Shown here: in pieces, positions 32,479 through 45,371 of the stretch
Position numbering within the stretch: position 1 is the first letter of the stretch
How the letters are laid out: every line of letters starts with the position of its first letter
From: Metellina segmentata
Taxonomy: Eukaryota > Arthropoda > Arachnida > Araneae > Tetragnathidae
Length of the DNA stretch: 64,000 nt
Direction: 5' to 3'
Assembly (NCBI GenBank): GCA_947359465.1
Contig: OX375881.1
Location: 123,639,967-123,703,966, forward strand
The notes under the pieces: model-generated
What the model was told of the DNA's origin: nothing
The model's input: only the letters and a program-made list of their open reading frames with translations
Databases searched by the model: none
Position numbers and translations under genes: made by a program

Positions 32479-32935
32479 TTACTCATCCTGTCTACTTAAC
32501 CCATCCGCATTTCCGTTTCGCTTAACAGCACGATGTACAATTCTAAATTGAAATTGCTGAAGACATAACGCCCATCTAGTGAGACGTGCATTTGTACCGA
32601 CCATTCTCTTTAGGAACGTCAGGGGGTTATGATCTGTCTCAATCATGAATTTTTGCCCATCTAAGTAGTGTCTCAGTTTCTTCAAACCATATACAATAGC
32701 CTCTAGTTCCCGCCCTATAGTACTGTAATTTTTCTCTGCTTTATAGAACTTTTTGCTTAGATACAATACTGGGTGTTCTTCACCATTCCGTCTCTGAGAC
32801 AGGACAATTCCTGCTCCACTAGCACTTGCATTAGTCTGCATGACAAATTCTTGACTATAGTCCGGAGCATATAGTACAGGGCTTCCCATCAAACTTGATT
32901 TTTAAGCCGAGAATGCTTTTTCACATTCCTCGGTC
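32479..32935 (-). pseudogene. Array unit 1: RNase H remnant of gypsy Pol
   Basis: Covers the RT/RNase H connection ('EECEKAFSALKSSL'-like) through 'PVLYLSKKF', 'ETDHNPLTF' and 'NGNADGLSR', then stops. There is no RT before it and no integrase after it. The first catalytic Asp is Asn ('MQTNASASGAG'). A stop in the SALKS region is private to this unit. The frame has no own start: an in-frame TAG lies just upstream, and gag reads into it in another frame. Confidence 0.9.
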
Positions 32936-33916
32936 CAGACCACTTTTCCTCTCTAGTTTGGACTTCTCCCCTGTCTTTATTATTTGCCGAAAAATGTCTT
33001 CCCCCTCCAAATGCTCTCTTTTCCCCTGGTTTGGCCTCAATTTTCTTGAAGGTTCGTCTTACACTTTCGTAATTATCCAGTTTTTCGGTTAACTCCGTAG
33101 CTTGCCTAAAATCTTCCCAGTTGTCTAAATAATGTTCTTTAACCTCAACCGGTACCCTCTTCTTAATTTGTTCTGTGAGCATTAATTCTTTAAGCGCATC
33201 GAAATCTCCAACCTCCACTGATTCTAACCAACTTTCCAAATAACTCCTGAGCTCATAAACCAGATCAGACCATAACGACCCTGATTTCCTAGAGTGCTCT
33301 TCAAATTTTAAACGTAGAGCATCCAAACTCAGTCTAAATCTCTTCATCAACATTTTTTTTATGTAACCATAATCGTCATTTTTTTCGATGGGTTCTTTCA
33401 CTATTAATTCCGCTACATCGGCTGGCAACAACGGAATTAGCTGCGATACCCATCTATCTTCTTCAACCCTTTCTTTTTGGGCTTGTCGCTCAAATATCAT
33501 AAAGAACAGTGCTATGTCTAAACTTTTAGGATCAAATTTAGGAACCAAGTCTTTCAAATTAATTTTTTTTGTGATTGTTTCTCTAGGCAACGTACTGTTT
33601 GACTCAACACTAGCTACTTCGATTGCATGTCCTAGTCTTAACTTTTCCAATTCAAACTCTCGTTCCTCCCTAGCTATCCTATCAGCCCGTTCTTTATGCG
33701 CTATCCTATCAGCCCGTTCTTTATCCGCTATCCTATCAGCCTGTTCTTCTAAAATTCGTTCCAAGAACGCTTTTGCTGTCTCATCATCATATTCTGGCGC
33801 TCTCTCGATTGCCTTAATAATATCTTTTACTAATACCGCGTCCTCTACAACTACTTCGAATCGGCTGCTAAAAGCCTTAGAATATTTTTCCTTTGTTTTT
33901 TAAGGAAATTAGCCAT
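32889..33916 (-). pseudogene. Array unit 1: Gag with SCAN-like capsid region
   Basis: The family start is the ATG at 33916 (MANFLKK...), but a 1-nt deletion near 33869 breaks the frame; the remaining open frame is 291 aa from 33764. It contains a repeated ERADRIA(D/H)K basic/acidic motif, then 'LVPKFDPKSLDIALFFMIFE' and a SCAN-like helical region ('RFRLSLDALRLKFEEHSRKS' to 'EDFRQATELTEKLDNYE'), typical of some Ty3/gypsy gags. The C-terminus runs out of frame into the RNase H fragment, marking the internal deletion. Confidence 0.85.
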
Positions 33917-34595
33917 AACCCTACTTTATATTACTCTACAAGGTAAAAATCCAAATAACAAAAATCACTTGAAGGATTCCAAAACTGAGTACTCCTAATC
34001 AAAACACGATAAAACTTTACAAATGAATTACATTACTTACAACCATGTAATCAAACTATTTACACTCATACAATCCAATAAAAAAATTAATTCAAAGCAA
34101 AACTCTGTTTGTCAACAAAACATTAAAAATTTTCCTCAAAATCCCATTTTCTATTGCCTCTCAGAAATTAATATAAGGTAGGACTCACCCCTTTTCTGAC
34201 TCTTTCTTCTTCTGGAACTCCACACACTTGGAAAACGCAGGCACCGGGTTTCTCTGGCGTCCATCTGGGCACAGGCGCAGGGTTTTCCAGAGAATTCTCC
34301 ACTGGTCCGTTAAGCTTCCACGGTCACGAGCGCAGGGCCTTCCGGAGAACTTTCCACTGGTCCCGGGCTTTTCGACTACCCAGCAAGGCACCGACGTTGG
34401 GCTTTCCAGAGTCTGGCGTCCTCCTGCTCCTCAGAGCTAGTTCCTCAGAACTTTAGGGTCCTCTTGGCACGTCCACTCCTTCTGTCGAGCAGTATGTCCC
34501 TTTTGGACAATCACTAGATTCCGACTATAAATCTCTGGATTCCGAGTTTATTTGACTTAAACTCTGTATCCGACCACTTGCCACCAGTTAGTAGC
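33917..34595 (-). other. Array unit 1: 5' leader with 55-bp internal repeats and a splice-donor-like site
   Basis: About four degenerate 55-bp units (34235, 34275, 34330, 34390; core 'gcgcaggg..ttccagagaa' on the plus strand). The minus strand reads GGGGTGAGTCC near 34183-34190, a good splice donor match, so the leader may have been spliced. The same leader occurs in all seven units. Nine bases after the LTR the minus strand has TGGTGGCAAGTGGTCGG, a possible but distant primer-binding site. Confidence 0.5.
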
Positions 34596-35105
34596 TGTGG
34601 TGTTGTTGGTACACCACACTAATACCAATGGAGTGAGACTCAACGGTTTTCGTTTGATACAATTTAATTATGTCAAGAGAAATTTTACATCAACTAGTAT
34701 GTACAATGAATTTTACAATCGATGACAAACAGCCCGATTGTTCCTGTTCAAACAGTAAGTTTCAAACTCTCACAGTTTGTCTCGTTTTCAACGGGGTTTG
34801 ATGTCCCCGTGTAATTTTGCAGCGAGCTACCTCCTTCGCCACCTTCCTCTGTGGCTTCCCTAGCTCGAGTCCCCTTTCTTTCTTCTCGGGACAACAACCT
34901 TTTTTCTCCGCGTCGCCTCTGTTTCCAATTCACTTCCCCCTCAAGGGGTCTCAGATCCCCCACATGTGCGAAAAAACCGACAACCGGCGGTTCTTCAAAA
35001 ATCCCCGCTGTTCGGTGGAAATCGGGGTGAACAAGAAACAGAGTCAGACCCTGAGTTGATTCCACACATGTGGCTGTCGGCTCCCTTGTGGACTACGATC
35101 TCACA
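34596..35105 (-). repeat. Array LTR 2
   Basis: 510 bp; private changes include 'tgttgttgg' at its left end. Confidence 0.9.
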
Positions 35106-35481
35106 ACAACTCCCCCCCATAAAAATCAAATTTCGGGGTCAAGGAGGAATTTGATTCTGCGGGTGAAATGAGCCATCCTAAAGTGAGATCTGAGAGGCAC
35201 AATCTTCCCTCTTAATCTCACCACAACCAGAATTAACCACTTTCATTAAAACAAAACAAAAAATCAGTTTAAGGACAATCCGAAACGACAGGCTCAGTTT
35301 TGCAAACCATTCAAGTAAAGAAAAATAACATAAGTTTACAACAAAAAAAAACACACAAAACAAAAATAACTAATCTGACTCTAATTTGTTAATATTTATA
35401 AAAAAAAATCTTACACTGAAATAACAAAGACAAATATAGCAAAACTAAGGTTGCTTATATACATCAAAATTTAGCCTTGGA

Positions 35482-35946
35482 TTACTCATCCTGTCTACTT
35501 AACCCATCCGCATTTCCGTTTCGCTTAACAGAACGATGTACAATTGTAAATTGAAATTGCTGAAGACATAACGCCCATCTAGTGAGACGTGCATTTGTAC
35601 CGACCATTCTCTTTAGGAACGTCAGGGGGTTATGATCTGTCTCAATCATGAATTTTTGCCCATCTAAGTAGTGTCTCAGTTTCTTCAAACCATATACAAT
35701 AGCCTCTAGTTCCCGCCCTATAGTACTGTAATTTTTCTCTGCTTTAGAGAACTTTTTGCTTAGATACAATACTGGGTGTTCTTCACCATTCCGTCTCTGA
35801 GACAGGACAATTCCTGCTCCACTAGCACTTGCATTAGTCTGCATGACAAATTCTTGACTATAGTCCGGAGCATATAGTACAGGGCTTCCCATCAAACTTG
35901 ATTTCAAAGCCGAGAATGCTTTTTCACATTCCTCGGTCCAGACCAC
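35482..35946 (-). pseudogene. Array unit 2: RNase H remnant
   Basis: Open over 154 codons without its own ATG. Catalytic Asp replaced by Asn as in unit 1. Confidence 0.9.
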
Positions 35947-36917
35947 TTTTCCTCTCTAGTTTGGATTTCTCCCCTGTCTTTATTATTTGTCGAAAAATGT
36001 CTTCCCCCTCCAAATGCTCTCTTTTCCCCTGGTTTGGCCTCAATTTTCTTGAAGGTTCGTCTTACACTTTCGTAATTACCCAGTTTTTCGGCTAACTCCG
36101 TAGCTTGCCTAAAATCGTCCCAGTTGTCTAAATAATGTTCTTTAACCTCAACCGGTACCCTCTTCTTAATTTGTTCTGTGAGCATTAATTCTTTAAGCGC
36201 AGCGAAATCTCCAACCTCCACTGATTCTAACCAACTTTCCAAATAACCCCTGAGCTCATAAACCAGATCAGACCATAACGACCCTGATTTCCTAGAGTGC
36301 TCTTCAAATTTAAACGTAGAGCAACCGAACTCAGTCTAAATCTCTTCATCAACATTTTTTTATGTAACCATAATCGTCATTTTTTTCGATGGGTTCTTTC
36401 ACTATTAATTCCGCTACATCGGCTGGCAACAACGGAATTAGCTGCGATACCCATCTATCTTCTTCAACCCTTTCTTTTTGGGCTTGTCGCTCAAATATCA
36501 TAAAGAACAGTGCTATGTCTAAACTTTTAGGATCAAATTTAGGAACCAAGTCTTTCAAATTAATTTTTTTTGTGATTGTTTCTCTAGGCAGCGTACTGTT
36601 TGACTCAACACTAGCTACTTCGATTGCATGTCCTAGTCTTAACTTTTCCAATTCAAACTCTCGTTCCTCCCTAGCTATCCTATCAGCCCGTTCTTTATCC
36701 GCTATCCTATCAGCCCGTTCTTTATCCGCTATCCTATCAGCCTGTTCTTCTAAAATTCGTTCCAAGAACGCTTTTGCTGTCTCATCATCATATTCTGGCG
36801 CTCTCTCGATTGCCTTAATAATATCTTTTACTAATACCGCGTCCTCTACAACTACTTCGAATCGGCTGCTAAAAGCCTTAGAATATTTTTCCTTTGTTTT
36901 TTAAGGAAATTAGCCAT
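35904..36917 (-). pseudogene. Array unit 2: Gag
   Basis: Shares the 1-nt deletion near its start with units 1 and 3-5. Two further 1-nt losses in T runs (near 36311 and 36355) split the rest. Confidence 0.85.
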
Positions 36918-37595
36918 AACCCTACTTTATTACTCTACAAGGTAAAAATCCAAAATAAGAAAAATCACTTGAAGTTTTACAAAACTGAGTACTCCTAATC
37001 AAAACACGATAAAACTTTACACATGAATTACATTACTTACAACCATGTAATCAAACTAACTACACTCATACAATCCAATAAAAAAATTTCTTCAAAGCAA
37101 AACTCTGTTTGTCAACAAAACATTAAAAATTTTCCTCAAAATCCCATTTTCTATTGCCTCTCAGAAATTAATATAAGGTAGGACTCACCCCTTTTCTGAC
37201 TCTTTCTTCTTCTGGAACTCCACACACTTGGAAAACGCAGGCACCGGGTTTCTCTGGCGTCCATCTGGGCACAGGCGCAGGGTTTTCCAGAGAATTCTCC
37301 ACTGGTCCGTTAAGCTTCCACGGTCACGAGCGCAGGGCCTTCCGGAGAACTTTCCACTGGTCCCGGGCTTTTCGACTACCCAGCAAGGCACCGACGTTGG
37401 GCTTTCCAGAGTCTGGCGTCCTCCTGCTCCTCAGAGCTAGTTCCTCAGAACTTTAGGGTCCTCTTGGCACGTCCACTCCTTCTGTCGAGCAGTATGTCCC
37501 TTTTGGACAATCACTAGATTCCGACTATAAATCTCTGGATTCCGAGTTTATTTGACTTAAACTCTGTATCCGACCACTTGCCACCAGTTAGTAGC

Positions 37596-38105
37596 TGTGG
37601 TGTTTTTGGTACACCACACTACTACCAATGGAGTGAGACTCAACGGTTTTCGTTTGATACAATTTAATTATGTCAAGAGAAATTTTACATCAACTACTAT
37701 ATACAATGAATTTTACAATCGATGACAAACAGCCCGATTGTTCCTGTTCAAACAGTAAGTTTCAAACTCTCACAGTTTGTCTCGTTTTCAACGGGGTTTG
37801 ATGTCCCCGTGTAATTTTGCAGCGAGCTACCTCCTTCGCCACCTTCCTCTGTGGCTTCCCTAGCTCGAGTCCCCTTTCTTTCTTCTCGGGACAACAACCT
37901 TTTTTCTCCGCGTCGCCTCTGTTTCCAATTCACCTCCCCCTCAAGGGGTCTCAGATCCCCCACATGTGCGAAAAAACCGACAACCGGCGGTTCTTCAAAA
38001 AGCCCCGCTGTCCGGTGGAAATCGGGGTGAACAAGAAACAGAGTCAGACCCTGAGTTGATTCCACACATGTGGCTGTCGGCTCCCTTGTGGACTACGATC
38101 TCACA
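37596..38105 (-). repeat. Array LTR 3
   Basis: 510 bp; nearly identical to LTR 4 although now 8.4 kb apart because of the piggyBac insertion. Confidence 0.9.
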
Positions 38106-38480
38106 ACAACTCCCCCCATAAAAATCAAATTTCGGGGTCAAGGAGGAATTTGATTCTGCGGGTGAAATGAGCCATCCTAAAGTGAGATCTGAGAGGCACA
38201 ATCTTCCCTCTTAATCTCACCACAACCAGAATTAACCACTATCATTAAAACAAAACAAAAAATCAGTTTAAAGACAATCCGAAACGATAGGCTCAGTTTT
38301 GCAAACCATTCAAGTAAAGAAAAATAACATAAGTTTACAACAAAAAAAAACACACAAAACAAAAATAACTAATCTGACTCTAATTTGTTAATATTTAAAA
38401 AAAAAAATCTTACACTGAAATAACAAAGACAAATATAACAAAACTAAGGTTGCTTATATACATCAAAATTTAGCCTTGGA

Positions 38481-38945
38481 TTACTCATCCTGTCTACTTA
38501 ACCCATCCGCATTTCCGTTTCGCTTAACAGCACGATGTACAATTGTAAATTGAAATTGCTGAAGACATAACGCCCATCTAGTGAGACGTGCATTTGTACC
38601 GACCATTCTCTTTAGGAACGTCAGGGGGTTATGATCTGTCTCAATCATGAATTTTTGCCCATCTAAGTAGTGTCTCAGTTTCTTCAAACCATATACAATA
38701 GCCTCTAGTTCCCGCCCTATAGTACTGTAATTTTTCTCTGCTTTAGAGAACTTTTTGCTTAGATACAATACTGGGTGTTCTTCACCATTCAGTCTCTGAG
38801 ACAGGACAATTCCTGCACCACTAGCACTTGCATTAGTCTGCATGACAAATTCTTGACTATAGTCCGGAGCATATAGTACAGGGCTTCCCATCAAACTTGA
38901 TTTCAAAGCCGAGAATGCTTTTTCACATTCCTCGGTCCAGACCAC
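38481..38945 (-). pseudogene. Array unit 3: RNase H remnant
   Basis: Open over 154 codons, with 'SQRLNGEEHP' where units 1-2 have RR. Same Asp-to-Asn change. Confidence 0.9.
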
Positions 38946-39144
38946 TTTTCCTCTCTAGTTTGGATTTCTCCCCTGTCTTTATTATTTGTCGAAAAATGTC
39001 TTCCCCCTCCAAATGCTCTCTTTTCCCCTGGTTTGGCCTCAATTTTCTTGAAGGTTCGTCTTACACTTTCGTAATTACCCAGTTTTTCGGCTAACTCCGT
39101 AGCTTGCCTAAAATCGTCCCAGTTGTCTAAATAATGTTCTTTAA
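38903..39144 (-). pseudogene. Array unit 3: Gag, C-terminal part left of the piggyBac insertion
   Basis: Ends at the TTAA target (39141-39144); continues at 44567. Confidence 0.85.
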
Positions 39145-39150
39145 CCCTTC

Positions 39151-39220
39151 AAGCGGCAAGCCCGAGATATCTCGGAAAACTTTTTGTACTGATAACGGCA
39201 AGCCCGAGTTAACTCGGGAA
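39151..39220. repeat. Two perfect palindromes near the piggyBac left end
   Basis: CCGAGATATCTCGG and CCCGAGTTAACTCGGG, each preceded by 'cggcaag', about 43 bp apart. Possibly transposase-binding or hairpin-forming subterminal repeats. Confidence 0.6.
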
Positions 39221-40215
39221 CCAAAATGCAATCGTAAGTGTCAACCACGAGTATTCTTGCACAGTAGCTTTTCCTTCCCCTAGACCACCCGTGTCCTGTA
39301 ATGGGAGGGCGTGACTGGAGCCCTGTGTGTGATGCGTCCTGATGGGAACTTACGATAAGGAACGTACAATGTGTGTATTTGCCTTCGGCGTGTTAGAAAG
39401 AGTAGCACAACATGTTTTTCTCTTTTAAGCTTCAGTTTCTAACTTCTTTAGGAAAAAAAAAGGTTGAATTGAAAATTTGGAACCACAATCTTGCGCTTCA
39501 AAACGATGTTTAAAAAGCTACGATTAAAATTTACGAAGCAAACAAGAAAACATAAAGTAACGAAGTAACAAGAATTCAGAGATATAGGTGGTATTTTTGC
39601 TGCATTCAAAACCACGTGAAATTCTTTTTAAACTACGCACAATTGTTCAATTTAATATATCAGTACGTATTGAACACTTGATGAAGTGCGATATTTGGTA
39701 GAGTTCGAATAGGTTTGGTGAAGTGGGCGACCTGTGAGCATCGATACGATAAATAATTTGAAAACGGTACTTTGGTATTTTCTCTCAAATATTAATTATC
39801 ATTACATAACCAACCCTTTCCAAATCATGATAAATCAAATTTGTTTTGCAAACAAAAAGAAATTATGGGTTAAGACCTCTCCCCGTATGAATGCAACTAG
39901 CACAAATCAAAGTTTTGTTTTTTAAAGGGTAATGTTTGTACTTGTATTTTTCTCCTGTAGAGCACCGCGTAGATATTCCACTATCAAATGGGATAATTTA
40001 TTTAGTCGTAATATACATAGAACATCAATATACGGATCTTTTACCTTTTGAAGGCAATGAGACATCCCACCGACCTAAAATTGTAACCATTTACCAGTCT
40101 TGCACTAAATACCATGTAGAAACTACTCTTAATTTATTTTTAAGAAACAAAATGATCTATTAACTTACATTCTTGAATATCTTTAAAAGAAATTTAATCA
40201 AGTATTTAATCAGTG

Positions 40216-40478
40216 TCATACTGGAACTGGCGTCAGTGAGGGATCAAACCCAAATGAGAAAGATCCTAGGACAATACCACGTGATTTTAAATCATGGTCA
40301 GATGACAGGTTCTCTCTTGTGTTGACACATCACGCTAATGCGAGGACATATGAGGCCAATACAGATTTAACGTGCACCGGCCCCTTTATACACGACAGTG
40401 TTTGGTTAGATTCGAACTCGTAACCCTCCGGTTGCGAATCTGTAACTCTTCTAACCGGGATACCGAGGTCCTTAGTTA
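40216..40478 (-). repeat. tRNA-derived SINE, divergent, inside the piggyBac element
   Basis: The minus strand has the B-box-like 'gagttcgaatctaacc', 'ggtgcacg'-type body and 'gggtttgatccctcac'. Older than the copy at 43334. Confidence 0.65.
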
Positions 40479-41189
40479 ATAAAGGAACACCATGTAAGTG
40501 TAGTTAATAATAAATTCGGTTGATGGGTTATTGTTATATTGGTGAATGTTATATTTATAATCCAATAAATGAATCGGAGTGATTGAACCAAAAAGTTGGC
40601 TCTTTAGTTCTTTAAAATTCTTTAACTCTACCATATTGGTAGCATGTCAGGCTAAATTTGTTTTTATCTGAATTTCCAAATCAGCATAATTGTATAGCTT
40701 TTCTTATTTCATCTGTTAAACATTTAATTTAATTTTAAGAAATAAATAAAATATATTTAATACACAACATAATATATAAAGGGGATACATAAATATAACA
40801 TTAACTGACCCAACTTATTTGTCTTATTTTAAGAATAAAACGGGTCAATTTGATAACAAATAGAAGAATCAATCGTGTAGAAGTCAACCTTTTCGCTGAT
40901 GTTTTGTAAATACAACATTTAGACATAGATCTAAAATATTTCCCCTTAATATCCAATCCTCAGTTGAATTAAAAAATGCCGAATATCCTAGTCACTGTTT
41001 ACTGTACTATGCTAAGTTTCATAAAAATATGTTTGCACATTTGGTCTCACAAACATTTACGAACCGTGTAACTATTAATTTTGGTATAAAATCATTTTCT
41101 ATCAGTCCATTTCAATGAAAATCGAATTGGACATATATACTCCTTTTCAATATTCTTATTACATAGAAGATGTACCCTACAATTTAGAT

Positions 41190-41758
41190 TATTGAAATAT
41201 GTAACTTGCAAAATAATAAACTGTTAATCTTTTGGATCTGATCAATATTTGTTTATGGTAACTGAAAGGATATACTAGTTAATTTCGTTATTATGGCGAA
41301 TCTTCTCTCAGACATTATTTGTCCCAAGTATGGCTTACACAATATTGGTTTTTGTGTCCAATACCATTTTTGCAGTGGCTTATGAATGATACCCTGCAAA
41401 ATGATTATTGCAAAAAGGACACAGATTTCGCTCGTACTTCCACTTCTGAACCCTTGAGCTGGGTGTCAAATCGTTTTTTTCAATAAAATCTCCTGCAAAA
41501 CGATTTGTTTCGCTAGCTATATAACTGACGATGTCGTCGTCGAAAAATGTTCCAAATAATTCTAATGGTGAATAATTATTCAGGGGTTCTTTAATTCCTA
41601 GATCTCCAGTGAATGGAAACCTCGGAGGAGAAGGTCCAAGATTCTCAGGGAGGGTCCAATCTACACCAGTCTCTTGCATCATCCAATGACCCATCAAAAT
41701 CACTTTCAGAAGTGTCTGAATACGAGGAATCAGAATCTGAATACTCTTCAGAATTCAT
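41190..41758 (-). pseudogene. piggyBac transposase, N-terminal part, frameshifted
   Basis: The ATG at 41758 opens an acidic N-terminus ('MNSEEYSDSDSSYSDTSESD'), usual for piggyBac transposases. After a frameshift near 41660 comes 'NYSPLELFGTFFDDDIVSYI' and 'SETNRFA' (the FF.D..V..I..ETN block of the DDE_Tnp_1_7 family). After further breaks, 'PLQKWYWTQKPIL' and 'MSERRFA' follow (the YW...P and MS..RF region). The catalytic DDD core downstream is not recognisable. Clearly non-functional. Confidence 0.8.
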
Positions 41759-41769
41759 TTGGAAGTAGT

Positions 41770-43330
41770 TAGCAGACGAAATTAAAATTTAAAAACTTTG
41801 GTCTTGTCCTAGAATTATCAAATATGAGTACAAAGATTCAGCCTATAAAAGTTGAATTTTTAAAGAAAATTTAGTCTTGAAAAATACTTTTTTTGCTATT
41901 CTATCGACCTAGCTTCCTAACTAGCAATCTAGGTACTCCACAGGGTTGCTCGATAGATTTATAACAGTTTTTTTTTTTTTTTCAAAAAATATGTGAACAA
42001 CAGTTTGGATGCATGCACTCTAGACAATCGATTCACAAACTAACGTCTCAAATAGCAACTCCATGGTATATAGCGCCTCGATATGTCCCTAGGCTTTTCG
42101 CTCTTTTCAGCTTGTTCCCGCTTCTCAGAAGGGCAGATTTCTCCTACAGAAATTGGACGTAGGGGTCATGAATGACATTTTTGACTGACCACCTACCGAG
42201 CCTAAAACATACCGTCCAGAGTAATATTTTGAAAATAAAAAAGAAAAGTGCTGTTTCTATAGTCAGATAGAGAACCATCAATTCCTTCTATAGTAAGATT
42301 ACTGTCGGCCTTTTTCCAATGATAAAAGAAGGTACAACACGTTCCCTTCTGCATACTCAGATGTTATCAGTTAACAAAAAGGAATACATTGGGGGTCATT
42401 ATGATCGTTCAAGAAAAGGACATGTGTGACACTATCAGAGTACTTTTGTGTGAAGTTTTCAAGAGCTTCCCGCTTTGAATAGGGAGTAAGAAATATTTCC
42501 CACAAAGCGAGAGAAAATAGTTTAAATTCCTCTTCTTTTATTTTGTCAAACAGTCATAATGACTTAGTTTAAACGGTCGATGTTGCTTTAGGTTTAAGAA
42601 ATTCAAATACCGGCGCAGTAAAAGTGTTTCTGATAAACGCAGATAAAAGGCAGCCTTTTCGTTACTTCATATTGTATCACTCTTAAACCGGCTATCTTTT
42701 TGCACCAAAAGAACTGAGAACGACTAAAATCTTCGAAATGAAACTATGCGAGGGTTTTCTTATTCATTAACTTTTAGGTAGAAAATAGTACTATGCTAGT
42801 ATTTTACTACAGATCTGTTATTCTGTCAATCGTACAACATATAAGAATCTTGAATTTTGCTGGCAGTAATAATTGAACCTTATAATTCGTAGCTAATACT
42901 AGTACAGGGTGGATGAAAAGTGCATGACACATTTCGACAGTTAATATAAAATCCACCATTCAAATTGCCATAGAAGTTTTCGGTTTTCACTAAATTGCTT
43001 TACATGGCATCACGTTATTTTTTGCATAAGAAATACTTCAATTGTTTGAAAAATTAAAGACACAAAACACGCAAGTAAACAACACTGTTCCACAATACAA
43101 GTTAGCAAATACGTGGATTGAAATTGAGTATCGGTTTAATATCGCTCGGGCCACAAAGGGTGCTCACATTAAAATATGGTAGTATATAGTAACCAAAATG
43201 CTCTAATAAATTATAATATGTATTATAATTATTTGTGCACAATTTTTATAATGTTTTCCGGTAAATTTCTTTTCTGATAAATTTGCGTTTGTTCATAGAT
43301 GTTAGTGTGAGTTGTTTTATAGTTCATACA
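41770..43330. other. piggyBac interior without recognised genes
   Basis: AT-rich; a long T tract near 41970 and no family motif. Part of this may be another old insertion. Confidence 0.35.
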
Positions 43331-43333
43331 GCC

Positions 43334-43650
43334 AACCAAACGGTTTAGTGGTTAAGGTGTTAGCCTCTAAATCGGAAGGTTCCTGGTTCGAATCTGGGTC
43401 CGTGCATGGATGTTTGTAAGCGTATGTTGTAGAGGCGGTTGGTGCACCTTAAATCTGTCGTGGCCGAAAGTCCTCACGTTGGGTTGGTGTGGAAGTTTGG
43501 AGAGTGGAGTGCCAGCTCAGGTGTTGCTTCGTCATCTGACCGTGGTTCAAAAGTACGAGGTGTCCTCGGATCTTTGCCTTAAGCGATTGATCCCGGACCG
43601 TCATCAAGAGCCCATTGTGTTGCTCTAGTTCGACGCTAATTAAAAAAATT
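43334..43650 (+). repeat. tRNA-derived SINE, best-preserved full copy
   Basis: A box 'tagtggttaaggtgttagcc', B box 'ggttcgaatctgg', body 'gaggcggttggtgcacctta' and 'ggagagtggagtgccagctc', end 'cgacgctaattaaaaa'. Used here as the family reference. Confidence 0.9.
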
Positions 43651-44570
43651 GCTGTTACCCAAATTTAGGTTTTATTATAAAAAAACTATTTTAGGCTACA
43701 TCAAACTATTATTGCTACCAATTTTATAAAATTATTTCAGAGGTTTGTCATTAAATTTGTATTAAAAATAATCATTCGAAATACTGATCAAGATTCCAAA
43801 CGTCCCATACTTCCGTTCTTTAAAAAGTTATTGGTATCAGTAACTCAGACGCAGTTTACCATATGTGAACTGTTTTATGTATACTCAATTCTTCACTGAA
43901 AGGTGAATACTCAAAACGTGAAATCTTTGAATAATATTCCCTATTGAATATTTTAACCTACGTTACATTATTGAAGCTAGTTTTGAACATTTTTGGTTTT
44001 TATTTCTGCATTGTGTTAAGTTTTACACGTCTAACTCAACTGTGATAAATAATGTAATTGCTTTATTTATACAAATCAATGCTGTAAATCTGTGGTAAAC
44101 TTCTGCGAAAGAAAATTAATGCTGGAATTTAACTTTTTTACAATTTGAAGAAAAACTACTTATTAGAAAAAATATATATAAAATAAATATTTCAAAGTTC
44201 CCCATTTAATGCAGTAAATATTTGGTTTCTTAAACGCGTGTAAGAAGTATCTTGTATCTTGGCGCAATGTTTGAAACTCTCTCCAGTAATACCATTCAAA
44301 AGAATCGTCTCACCCTTCGGAACCTTCGAGTAGGAATAGTAGCTACTCAATGTTCGGAACCGGGTCGAAGCCCGTGGCGTTCCGATCTATCACTGTCATC
44401 GGTCTTTTTTGAAGATCCAGTTTAAATGGGCTACTGATCAGACCCATTGACAAAACGAGGGGAAAGCATTCCCTTTGTCCAAACCCTGACGCTTTTAAAG
44501 GGAACTCGTTTTCTAGGGGTGACGCTTTCGTCAACTCAACAGAGATTTGCCATGCCGCCAAGAGGGTTAA

Positions 44571-45371
44571 CCTCAACCGGTACCCTCTTCTTAATTTGTT
44601 CTGTGAGCATTAATTCTTTAAGCGCATCGAAATCTCCAACCTCCACTGATTCTAACCAACTTTCCAAATAACCCCTGAGCTCATAAACCAGATCAGACCA
44701 TAACGACCCTGATTTCCTAGAGTGGTCTTCAAATTTTAAACGTAGAGCAACCGAACTCAGTCTAAATCTCTTCATCAACATTTTTTTTATGTAACCATAA
44801 TCGTCATTTTTTTCGATGGGTTCTTTCACTATTAATTCCGCTACATCGGCTGGCAACAACGGAATTAGCTGCGATACCCATCTATCTTCTTCAACCTTTT
44901 CTTTTTGGGCTTGTCGCTCAAATATCATAAAGAACAGTGCTATGTCTAAACTTTTAGGATCAAATTTAGGAACCAAGTCTTTCAACTTAATTTTTTTTGT
45001 GATTGTTTCTCTAGGCAGCGTACTGTTTGATTCAACACTAGCTACTTCGATTGCATGTCCTAGTCTTAACTTTTCCAATTCAAACTCTCGTTCCTCCCTA
45101 GCTATCCTATCAGCCCGTTCTTTATCCGCTATCCTATCAGCCCGTTCTTTATCCGCTATCCTATCAGCCCGTTCTTTATCCGCTATCCTATCAGCCTGTT
45201 CTTCTAAAATTCGTTCCAAGAACGCTTTTGCTGTCTCATCATCATATTCTGGCGCTCTCTCGATTGCCTTAATAATATCTTTTACTAATACCGCGTCCTT
45301 TACAACTACTTCGAATCGGCTGCTAAAAGCCTTAGAATATTTTTCCTTTGTTTTTTAAGGAAATTAGCCAT
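44571..45371 (-). pseudogene. Array unit 3: Gag, N-terminal part right of the piggyBac insertion
   Basis: The family start at 45371 is followed by the shared 1-nt deletion. One extra 27-bp ERADRIADK repeat compared with units 1, 2, 4 and 5. 'KKIKLKD' (Lys) is shared with units 4 and 5. Confidence 0.85.

Larger units (their letters stand above)
39145..44566 (-). mobile_element. piggyBac-like transposon, 5422 bp, inserted in array unit 3
   Basis: TTAA at 39141-39144 and 44567-44570 flanks the element exactly, and intact units have a single TTAA there. Ends CCCTTCAAGCGGC and (reverse complement) CCCTCTTGGCGGC are imperfect inverted repeats with the CCC start usual for piggyBac. It contains decayed minus-strand transposase sequence at 41190-41758 and two SINEs, so much of its length is secondary insertion and decay. 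Confidence 0.9.

Noticed and set aside
33388..33903. 171-codon Ser-rich plus-strand frame repeated in each array unit
   Set aside because: Reverse complement of gag; Ser/Arg/Leu bias mirrors the Glu/Arg/Asp-rich gag repeats.
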